From an uncultured Bacteroidaceae bacterium (GTDB taxonomy: Bacteria > Bacteroidota > Bacteroidia > Bacteroidales > Bacteroidaceae): 38,584 nucleotides of DNA. The stretch covers positions 1 to 38,584 of the forward strand of contig CAJGDP010000017.1 of NCBI GenBank assembly GCA_904502235.1, given 5' to 3'. Position 1 is the first letter of the stretch; each line of letters starts with the position of its first letter. Under the pieces are notes generated by a model, which did not search any database, was not told the origin of the DNA, and saw nothing but the letters and a program-made list of their open reading frames with translations. Shown here in pieces: positions 30,438 to 37,399 of the stretch. The translations under genes were made by a program, and so were the position numbers.

Positions 30438-31514
30438 TTATAATAATTTGTTCAATTCAACAATAAATTTTTCATAGAGTGCCATACCCTCAATGATTTC
30501 ACATTCCATTACATACTCATCGGCAGAATGTGAACGGGCCGACTCTCCAACTCCCATTTTCAGCGAAGGGAACGGCATCAATGCCATATCCGATGTGGTA
30601 GGCGACACAAACCTTTCACAACCTATCGCCGCGGCTGCCTTAACCATCGGATGCTCTTCGCTAATTGCCGAAGCACGCACACGTGTTGAACGCGGTATCA
30701 AATCACATTCAACCGCCTGTTGCAGAAGAGCAACCGTCTCTTCGTTGGTATAAGCTTCGGTTGTCCTTACATCGACAACAAACCTGCACTCATCGGGCAC
30801 GACATTATGCTGAGTGCCTGCCGAAATCATTGTAACTGCAATATTTATATCGCCCAACAGTTGCGAACGACGTTCAAAGCGATAGTTACGCAGACGCTCA
30901 ATATCGGCAATGGCCTTATACAAGGCATTCTCGCCCTCGTTGCGTGCCGCATGACCACGTACACCATGTGCTGTTGCATCAAACACCAGCAAACCACGTT
31001 CACCTACCGCGGCATTCATCCCGGTTGGTTCTCCCACAAGAGCCATATCGGCCGTTATGCCCACGCGCTCAAATTCAGGCAACATGGCACGCATACCCTT
31101 CTCACCCATCACCTCCTCTTCGGCAGTAAGTGCAAGAACGATATTATATGAGAGTTCTGTTCTATAATTATTACAGAACAACGCCGCAAGAGAAACCAAA
31201 GAAGCACCGGCATCGTTACTGCCGAGCCCATATATCTTTCCATCACAATGTAACGGAGTGTAAGGATCTTTTGTATAAGCCGCCGAAGGCTTTACGGTAT
31301 CGTGATGAGAATTAAGCAACAACGTGGGTTTCGACGCATCAAAACAGGCACATTTTGCCCACACATTGTTATGTATGCGTTGCACTTCAATACCCTTTTC
31401 GCGCAGAAAGGCTTCAAGGATATCAGCCGTTGCACACTCCTCACGTGAGATTGAAGGGGTTGCAATCAGCCTATCGAGCAACTCAATGGCATCGTGTGGG
31501 GTTACCTTATTCAT
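30438..31514 (-). CDS. M20-family N-acyl-citrulline/ornithine deacylase (ArgE-type)
   Basis: A 358-residue M20 metallopeptidase-family deacylase. Metal-binding motifs are LLNSHHDTVKPS, GSNDAGAS (bridging Asp) and TAEEEVMG (catalytic Glu pair), with a dimerisation domain between about residues 165 and 270. In Bacteroidetes the transcarbamylase acts on an N-acylated ornithine, so this enzyme should remove the acyl group from N-succinyl- (or N-acetyl-) citrulline rather than from acetylornithine. It sits between argB (4 bp upstream) and argH (7 bp downstream), which supports the arginine role over the related DapE reaction. I leave the symbol empty because substrate specificity is inferred. Confidence 0.88.
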   Translation of the reverse strand: MNKVTPHDAIELLDRLIATPSISREECATADILEAFLREKGIEVQRIHNNVWAKCACFDASKPTLLLNSHHDTVKPSAAYTKDPYTPLHCDGKIYGLGSNDAGASLVSLAALFCNNYRTELSYNIVLALTAEEEVMGEKGMRAMLPEFERVGITADMALVGEPTGMNAAVGERGLLVFDATAHGVRGHAARNEGENALYKAIADIERLRNYRFERRSQLLGDINIAVTMISAGTQHNVVPDECRFVVDVRTTEAYTNEETVALLQQAVECDLIPRSTRVRASAISEEHPMVKAAAAIGCERFVSPTTSDMALMPFPSLKMGVGESARSHSADEYVMECEIIEGMALYEKFIVELNKLL

Positions 31515-31518
31515 ATCC

Positions 31519-32310
31519 CTAAAGTTTAATCACCGTACCTGTATCCGACAGCAGATTGTCGGAATGCTTTATTGTAACACTCTTTACACCGGCATCAACG
31601 GCTCGGAAAGCATTGTCTATTTTCGGAATCATTCCTTTGTTTACAATGCCCGATTCGCGAAGTTCACAATATGTTTCAGGAGTAATCTCAGCTATCAGCG
31701 ACGAAGCATCATCTACATCACGCATTACACCTAGCTTCTCGAAACAGAAATGCATGTCGGTTGGCGCGATTGTTGCAGAAGCAACAGCTACAGCCGACGC
31801 AACACTGTCGGCATTGCTGTTGAGCAATGAACCCTCGGCATCGTGTGTTATTGCACAGAACACCGGTGTCACGCCGGTATTCAACAACGTAGCAAGGAAC
31901 TCCGTATTTATCTTATCTGCATCTATATCGCCCACAAAACCGAAATCAACAGGAACAGGCGAACGACGTACAGCCGGAATTACATTTGCATCTGCCCCCG
32001 ACAAGCCTATCGCGTTGCACCCTACCGCCTGCAACTTGGCGACAATTTGCTTATTCACCAGACCGGCATAAACCATTGTTACCACATCCAGGGTTTCGCG
32101 GTCGGTAACACGACGACCATCAATCATCTGTGTGGGGATTTCAAGTTTCTCACTCAATCTGGTGGCAAGTTTTCCGCCACCATGAATAAGAATCTTCGGG
32201 GCAGGCAATTTGGCAAAATCGCTTACGAAACGCTCCAAAGCATCGGCGTTGTCGATGACATTTCCGCCAATCTTCACTACATTTATATGATTTATAGTGC
32301 CCATAATCAT
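31519..32310 (-). CDS. argB: N-acetyl/N-succinylglutamate kinase
   Basis: A 263-residue amino-acid kinase that phosphorylates the gamma-carboxyl of N-acylglutamate. Motifs are VVKIGGNVID, LIHGGGKLAT (phosphate loop), GLSGADAN and the C-terminal DAGVKSVTIKHS. In Bacteroides fragilis the cognate kinase prefers N-succinylglutamate; which acyl group is used here is not visible from sequence. The ATG overlaps the argF' stop codon (ATGA), so translation is coupled. A second ATG two codons in (32304) is possible. Confidence 0.93.
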   Translation of the reverse strand: MIMGTINHINVVKIGGNVIDNADALERFVSDFAKLPAPKILIHGGGKLATRLSEKLEIPTQMIDGRRVTDRETLDVVTMVYAGLVNKQIVAKLQAVGCNAIGLSGADANVIPAVRRSPVPVDFGFVGDIDADKINTEFLATLLNTGVTPVFCAITHDAEGSLLNSNADSVASAVAVASATIAPTDMHFCFEKLGVMRDVDDASSLIAEITPETYCELRESGIVNKGMIPKIDNAFRAVDAGVKSVTIKHSDNLLSDTGTVIKL

Positions 32311-33263
32311 TCAAGTCCTTCCAAAAATCTCTTAAGAACCACCTGAGCAGAAATCTCACGGTTCTGTGCCTCGGGAATAACAATGCTCTGTGGCGACTCA
32401 ATGACATCGTCTGTTACAATCATGTTACGACGCACCGGCAAGCAATGCATAAAGAAAGCATTGTTTGTCAAAGCCATCTTCTCGGCATCCACAGTCCAAT
32501 CGCGGTCGGTTGAAAGCACCTTGCCATAGTTAGGGTCGGCGTATGCCGACCAGTTCTTTGCATAAATGAAATCTGCACCTTCAAAAGCCTTGCGCTGGTC
32601 ATACTCCACCCTTGCATTGCCTACAAATTCGGGAGCAAGTTCATAGCCCTCGGGATGAGTTATCACGAACTCATAATCTGTTGCATTCATCCACTCCGCA
32701 AAAGAGTTAGGCACAGCCTGTGGCAGAGCCTTTGGATGCGGTGCCCAAGTGAGAACAACTTTGGGACGTTCCTTTGTCTTATGCTCTTCGATGGTTATAA
32801 GGTCGGCAAAACTCTGCAACGGATGTCGTGTAGCAGCCTCCATACTGAACACGGGGCGACCGGAATAGCGTATGAACTGTTCTATTATACGCTCCTCGTA
32901 ATCTTCGGCTTTATTGCTGAGTTGAGCAAATGCACGCACACCTATAACATCGCAATACGATGCCATTACAGGGATAGCCTCCAGCAAGTGCTCAGCCTTA
33001 TCACCGTCCATAACGACACCACGTTCCGTTTCCAGTTTCCACGCACCCTGATTCACATCGAGCACCATCACATTCATGCCAAGATTCATGGCAGCCTTCT
33101 GAGTACTCAAACGGGTACGTAAACTTGAGTTGAAGAATATCATCAACAAAGTACGGTTCTTTCCAAGTTCAGTGAATGCAAAACGGTCGCGCTTCACCTC
33201 CAAAGCCTCAGCAACAGCCGCACGCAAATCACCTATATCCCCAACGCATGTAAACTTTTTCAT
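32307..33263 (-). CDS. argF': N-acyl-L-ornithine carbamoyltransferase (ArgF', probably N-succinylornithine-specific)
   Basis: A 318-residue transcarbamylase that transfers carbamoyl from carbamoyl phosphate to N-acylornithine. Carbamoyl-phosphate site motifs are FFNSSLRTRLST and HPLQSFADL, with HCLPVRR near the C-terminus. The segment GAWKLETERGVVMDGDKAEH is that of the Bacteroides SOTCase rather than of ornithine transcarbamylase. By count the specificity position (Pro90 in B. fragilis SOTCase, Glu92 in Xanthomonas AOTCase) is Ala90 here. Published E92A and E92P substitutions both favour succinylornithine, so N-succinylornithine is the predicted substrate. It lies between argD (8 bp) and argB (4-bp overlap). 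Confidence 0.93.
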   Translation of the reverse strand: MKKFTCVGDIGDLRAAVAEALEVKRDRFAFTELGKNRTLLMIFFNSSLRTRLSTQKAAMNLGMNVMVLDVNQGAWKLETERGVVMDGDKAEHLLEAIPVMASYCDVIGVRAFAQLSNKAEDYEERIIEQFIRYSGRPVFSMEAATRHPLQSFADLITIEEHKTKERPKVVLTWAPHPKALPQAVPNSFAEWMNATDYEFVITHPEGYELAPEFVGNARVEYDQRKAFEGADFIYAKNWSAYADPNYGKVLSTDRDWTVDAEKMALTNNAFFMHCLPVRRNMIVTDDVIESPQSIVIPEAQNREISAQVVLKRFLEGLE

Positions 33264-33271
33264 ATTCCGAA

Positions 33272-34399
33272 TTATTCGTTTATCAAATCCTTGAATGCCG
33301 CAAGGAAGCAGTCAGCCTCTTTACGACCAATGCTTAATGCCGGCAACAGACGTAATGTAGACACACCCGCGCCACCGGTGAATATATGTTTCTCAAAGAG
33401 CAGACGACGACGTAACTCACCCACAGGCTTGTCGAGTTCAATGCCAATCATAAGCCCTTTACCACGCACCTCCTTCAAACCCGGAATTTTCGCAAGTTCC
33501 GACAGAAGATACTCGCCCACCTCATTTGCATTATCAATGAATTTCTCGTTTTCAATGACATCGAGCACAGCCAACGCAGCAGCACAGGCAAGATGATTGC
33601 CACCGAAAGTTGTTCCCAACATTCCGTGCCATGCCTCAAAGTGAGGAGCAATAAGCACTCCGCCCATAGGGAATCCATTGGCAAGACCCTTGGCAACGGT
33701 TATTATATCGGGACGTATGCCTGCCCACTGATGCGCGAAGAATTTACCGGTACGTCCATATCCCGACTGTATTTCGTCCAGGATGAGCGACACGCCATAT
33801 TTTGTCGTAAGTTCGCGCAATCCGCGCAAGAAATCCGCTGTAGGCACCTGAATTCCCGCAACGCCCTGAATACCCTCGACAAGCACTGCACAGAAACCGC
33901 CCTCCTTGAGTTTGGCTTCAACTGCATCCAAATCGTTCAAAGGAGCAAACTCTACATTTGCAGTGCGATTGAACGGTGAAACAATCTTTGGATTGTCCGT
34001 TGCAGCCACAGCACCCGATGTTCTGCCATGAAAAGCACGCGAAAAGGCAAGCACCTTTTCTTTACCTGAATGGAACGAAGCCAATTTAATTGCATTCTCA
34101 TTCGCCTCTGCACCCGAATTACACAGGAACAGCGAGTAATCCTCGTAAGCGCAAGCCTTTCCCAAACGTAGTGCGAACTCCTTCTGCAAAGAATTCTCAA
34201 CCGAATTGGAATAGAAACCAAGAGCCGACACCTGCTTTGCAATGGCATCGACATAGTGCGGATGGGCATGACCTATGGATATTACGGCATGACCACCGTA
34301 CAGGTCGAGATACTCCTGCCCGTCGGCATCATACACATAGTTGCCTTTGCCACGCACAGGCTCTACAGGATATAGCGGATATACATCAAACAGATTCAT
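33272..34399 (-). CDS. argD: N-acyl-ornithine aminotransferase
   Basis: A 375-residue class III PLP-dependent aminotransferase that converts N-acylglutamate semialdehyde to N-acylornithine with glutamate as donor. Landmarks are NSGAEANENAIK (phosphate binding), AFHGRTSGAVAATD, LILDEIQSGYGRTG (Asp contacting the PLP ring nitrogen) and TVAKGLANGFPMG (Schiff-base Lys). Length is normal. It is the fourth gene of the operon, 12 bp after argC. Acetylornithine, succinylornithine and related aminotransferases share these motifs; the operon context fixes the arginine role. Confidence 0.95.
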   Translation of the reverse strand: MNLFDVYPLYPVEPVRGKGNYVYDADGQEYLDLYGGHAVISIGHAHPHYVDAIAKQVSALGFYSNSVENSLQKEFALRLGKACAYEDYSLFLCNSGAEANENAIKLASFHSGKEKVLAFSRAFHGRTSGAVAATDNPKIVSPFNRTANVEFAPLNDLDAVEAKLKEGGFCAVLVEGIQGVAGIQVPTADFLRGLRELTTKYGVSLILDEIQSGYGRTGKFFAHQWAGIRPDIITVAKGLANGFPMGGVLIAPHFEAWHGMLGTTFGGNHLACAAALAVLDVIENEKFIDNANEVGEYLLSELAKIPGLKEVRGKGLMIGIELDKPVGELRRRLLFEKHIFTGGAGVSTLRLLPALSIGRKEADCFLAAFKDLINE

Positions 34400-34411
34400 T
34401 ATAATACAGCC

Positions 34412-35374
34412 TTAAAATACTACAGGTTTCAGACACAAGCCCTCGCGCTCGTCGAAACCGCACATTATATTCATATTCTGCACAGCCTGTCCCGACGCGC
34501 CCTTCAACAAGTTGTCGATTACCGAGACAATCATCAGTTTGTTGCCGTGCTTTTCCAACCACACCAATGCCTTGTTGGTATTTGTAACCTGCTTCAAATC
34601 CACATTCTTGCCGGCAACAAATGTAAACGCCGCGTCGCGGTAGAAATCCTGATACAACGCAAGTGCCTCTTCGGCAGAGAGCGAAGTCTCGGTATACACC
34701 GAAGCCAGAATACCACGGGCGAAATCGCCTCGCATAGGCACAAAATTTATATCGTTGCAGAACGATGGCTGCAAGTTACACAATGTTCTGCCAATTTCCA
34801 ACAGATGCTGGTGCTCAAAAGCCTTATATACCGAAAGATTGTTGTTACGCCAGCTGAAATGAGTTGTTGCCGACGGCTTCACACCGGCACCCGTAGAACC
34901 TGTAATGGCTGTTATATGAACCTCATTCTTCAATTCTCCTGCAGCAGCCAAAGGCAACAAAGCCAGTTGAATGGCTGTTGCAAAGCAACCGGGGTTTGCA
35001 ACACGCATTGCATCGGCAATACGCGCTTTGTTTATCTCGGGCAAACCATACACGTAACCATCCGATTCATCACGGAAATCCTGAGCCAGGTCAATGACTT
35101 TCAGCCCTTGCGGCATAGCATTCTCTTCCCAGAACTTACGGCTCATGCCGTGTGCCGAGCACAAGAAGAGCACATCCACGGCATTCAAATCGTAATCGGC
35201 GCTGAAGTGCAGATCCGTTTCGCCCCACAGACCGTCGTGAACATCACAGATGTGATTTCCGGCATTGCTCGACGAGTGAACGAAAACAATCTCCACCTTC
35301 GGATGATTTATAAGCAGACGAAGCAATTCGCCTGCCGTATAACCTGCACCACCTATTATACCAACCTTAACCAT
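34412..35374 (-). CDS. argC: N-acyl-gamma-glutamyl-phosphate reductase
   Basis: A 320-residue NADPH-dependent reductase that turns N-acylglutamyl phosphate into the semialdehyde. The Rossmann nucleotide site is KVGIIGGAGYTAGELLRLL. The catalytic Cys lies in VANPGCFATAIQLAL, and GSTGAGVKPSATTHFSWR is also family-typical. The start codon overlaps the argG stop codon by one base (TAATG). Full length and intact. Confidence 0.96.
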   Translation of the reverse strand: MVKVGIIGGAGYTAGELLRLLINHPKVEIVFVHSSSNAGNHICDVHDGLWGETDLHFSADYDLNAVDVLFLCSAHGMSRKFWEENAMPQGLKVIDLAQDFRDESDGYVYGLPEINKARIADAMRVANPGCFATAIQLALLPLAAAGELKNEVHITAITGSTGAGVKPSATTHFSWRNNNLSVYKAFEHQHLLEIGRTLCNLQPSFCNDINFVPMRGDFARGILASVYTETSLSAEEALALYQDFYRDAAFTFVAGKNVDLKQVTNTNKALVWLEKHGNKLMIVSVIDNLLKGASGQAVQNMNIMCGFDEREGLCLKPVVF

Positions 35375-36576
35375 TACTTGTTGTTACGTTTTTGTACGTT
35401 ATGATATATCTTGATGGGGTTACTCATTATCTTGGTAAAACCCTTGACATCATCTGCAGTCCAAGCCTTGTTCACCTCGCCATATTCGCCGAAGTCGGTT
35501 TTCATAAGGTCGAACGACGACTCCACACCCACCATTGTATAGCTGTAAGGGCGCAGAATTATTTCAACAGTACCCGTTACATTCTGCTGTGTACTTTCGA
35601 GGAAAGCCTCCAGGTCGCGCATGACAGGGTCGAGATACTGTGCCTCGTGCAGGAACATGCCATACCATGTACCGATCTGCTCCTTCCAATACTGCTGCCA
35701 CTTTGTTAGAGTATGCTTCTCGAGCATCTTATGGGCAGAGATTATAAGCATAGGAGCCGCAGCCTCAAAACCTACACGTCCTTTGATACCGATGATTGTA
35801 TCACCGATATGCATATCACGACCGATACCGTATTTTGCACCAATCTCCTCAATGCAACGTATGGCGGCAACCTTATCCTCAAACTTCTCACCATTAACGG
35901 CAGCAATCTCACCGTTCTCGAAAGAAATCTTCAGATGCTCCTCGCCTTGGGCAGTCATCTGGCTTGGATAAGCACTTTCGGGAAGAGTCTGCTCCGAATG
36001 CAGAGTCTCCTTACCACCAATGCTTGTACCCCAAAGACCTTTGTTTATAGAGTACTCCATCTTGGTAAAGTCAGCAACATAACCGCGTTCCTTGAGATAG
36101 TTTATTTCGTACTCACGGGTAAGCACCATGTCGCGTGTGGGGGTAATTATCTCAATCTCCGGAGCAAGCACCTGGAATGTAAGGTCGAAACGCACCTGGT
36201 CGTTTCCTGCGCCTGTAGAACCATGCGCAACACAATCAGCACCAATCTTCTTTGCATGCTCAATAATGGCAATAGCCTGGAATATACGCTCCGAAGATAC
36301 CGAAATAGGATATGTACCGTTACGCAACACATTGCCGAAAACCATATATCTGATACTCTTTGAGTAATATTCCTGAGTAATATCCAGCGAAGCATGTGAT
36401 TTTGCTCCTAGACGGTATGCACGCTCCTCAATGGAAGCAAGTTCCTCTGCCGAGAAACCGCCGGTATTAGCTATTGCAGTATGGACCTCATATCCCAAAT
36501 CATCGGTAAGATACTTAACACAGAACGATGTGTCAAGACCACCGCTGAACGCCATAAGAACTTTCTTCTTTTCCAT
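35374..36576 (-). CDS. argG: Argininosuccinate synthase
   Basis: A 400-residue N-type ATP-pyrophosphatase that joins citrulline and aspartate. The PP-loop FSGGLDTS is at residues 10-17, and family motifs VAHGSTGAGNDQVRFD and SINKGLWGTS are present. The protein belongs to the shorter ArgG type and is complete. It starts one base after the GNAT gene's stop codon and its own stop overlaps the argC start, so the three are tightly coupled. Confidence 0.96.
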   Translation of the reverse strand: MEKKKVLMAFSGGLDTSFCVKYLTDDLGYEVHTAIANTGGFSAEELASIEERAYRLGAKSHASLDITQEYYSKSIRYMVFGNVLRNGTYPISVSSERIFQAIAIIEHAKKIGADCVAHGSTGAGNDQVRFDLTFQVLAPEIEIITPTRDMVLTREYEINYLKERGYVADFTKMEYSINKGLWGTSIGGKETLHSEQTLPESAYPSQMTAQGEEHLKISFENGEIAAVNGEKFEDKVAAIRCIEEIGAKYGIGRDMHIGDTIIGIKGRVGFEAAAPMLIISAHKMLEKHTLTKWQQYWKEQIGTWYGMFLHEAQYLDPVMRDLEAFLESTQQNVTGTVEIILRPYSYTMVGVESSFDLMKTDFGEYGEVNKAWTADDVKGFTKIMSNPIKIYHNVQKRNNK

Positions 36577-36577
36577 A

Positions 36578-37183
36578 TTATTTCAAATGAAAGATTTTCT
36601 TGATTTTATTTTTTGCCATCATCCAATAAGGCGACAGAGCCGACTGTTTCTCCAAAGGTTGCTGAGGGTCGTACAACATTCCCGTGCAAAGACACATCCT
36701 GCGGTTATTGCGTTGCAAAATATCGTAGTTGCAACATCCCTGACAACCAGCCCAGAACTCCTCATCATCGGTAAGTTCCGAGAATGTAACAGGTTTATAT
36801 CCCAAACGTGAATTAAGCTTCATCACCGGCAACGACGTTGTTATACTGAACAGTTTCGCAAACGGGAAACGCAGACGCGCAAGTTCGAAAGTCTTCTCTT
36901 TTATACGCGCAGCCAAACCCAGATTTCTGTATTCAGGGTCAACAATAAGACCCGATGTTGCAACATAGTCGCCATGACTCCAACACTCAATATAACTGAA
37001 TCCCACCAATTTGTCTCCGTCCAAAGCCACAACGGCCTTACCACCCTCAATCTTGGCAGATATATATTCAACAGAACGCTTTGCAATACCTGTACCGCGT
37101 TGCAAAGCCGATTCATAAATCAACGTGCAGATACGTTCTGCATACTTCACATGCTCCTTTTGAGCAAACGTAACACTAATCAT
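36578..37183 (-). CDS. GNAT acyltransferase, candidate N-acylglutamate synthase of the arginine pathway
   Basis: A 201-residue GNAT-fold protein, first gene of the arginine operon. Acetyl-CoA binding motif A is visible at residues 79-94 (LIVDPEYRNLGLAARI), followed by FSITTSLPVMKLNSRLGY. The C-terminal part has an unusual Cys cluster: C147, C150, C151 (GCQGCC) and C164, C166 (MCLC). The pathway needs a first enzyme that acylates glutamate, and no other candidate is in the operon. From memory, a GNAT gene next to argG in Bacteroides thetaiotaomicron (BT3761) was linked to this step by mutant fitness data. Succinyl-CoA rather than acetyl-CoA is the likely donor, by inference from ArgF'. Confidence 0.82.
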   Translation of the reverse strand: MISVTFAQKEHVKYAERICTLIYESALQRGTGIAKRSVEYISAKIEGGKAVVALDGDKLVGFSYIECWSHGDYVATSGLIVDPEYRNLGLAARIKEKTFELARLRFPFAKLFSITTSLPVMKLNSRLGYKPVTFSELTDDEEFWAGCQGCCNYDILQRNNRRMCLCTGMLYDPQQPLEKQSALSPYWMMAKNKIKKIFHLK

Positions 37184-37206
37184 CTTTAAAAATTACTAAT
37201 TTATCG

Positions 37207-37238
37207 CGAAGATACTAAAAAATAAATCTCCATTGCAA
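37207..37238 (-). promoter_or_regulatory. Promoter of the arginine operon
   Basis: On the minus strand TTG (37236-37238), a 21-bp spacer and TATCTTCG (37207-37214). The -7 element lies 24 bp upstream of the GNAT ATG at 37183. Candidate ARG boxes adjoin it upstream. Confidence 0.65.
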
Positions 37239-37245
37239 GCTTTTC

Positions 37246-37302
37246 TGTATTTTTATTCCACAAATATATTTTTATGCACAAATAACGCATTTTTATACAT
37301 AA
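37246..37302. promoter_or_regulatory. Three ARG-box-like repeats, candidate ArgR operators
   Basis: ATTTTTAT followed by TCCA (from 37249), GCAC (from 37268) and ACAT (from 37289), with spacings of 19 and 21 bp. Read on the other strand they are GGAATAAAAATACA, TGCATAAAAATATA and TGTATAAAAATGCG. These resemble the ArgR consensus TGAATAAAAATTCA. They lie directly upstream of the arginine operon -33 element and within the divergent region shared with the GH20 gene. Confidence 0.55.
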
Positions 37303-37360
37303 AACAAATGACTTTTGGATATATTCTAGAAAATATTGCTATTATTACATTATTTATTAT

Positions 37361-37368
37361 TAAATTCG
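37361..37368 (+). promoter_or_regulatory. Likely -7 element of the GH20 gene
   Basis: TAAATTCG lies 32 bp upstream of the ATG at 37400. A TTG at 37336-37338 gives a slightly long 22-bp spacer. Confidence 0.45.
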
Positions 37369-37399
37369 TGCCAATATAACAAACCAATTAAACAATATT

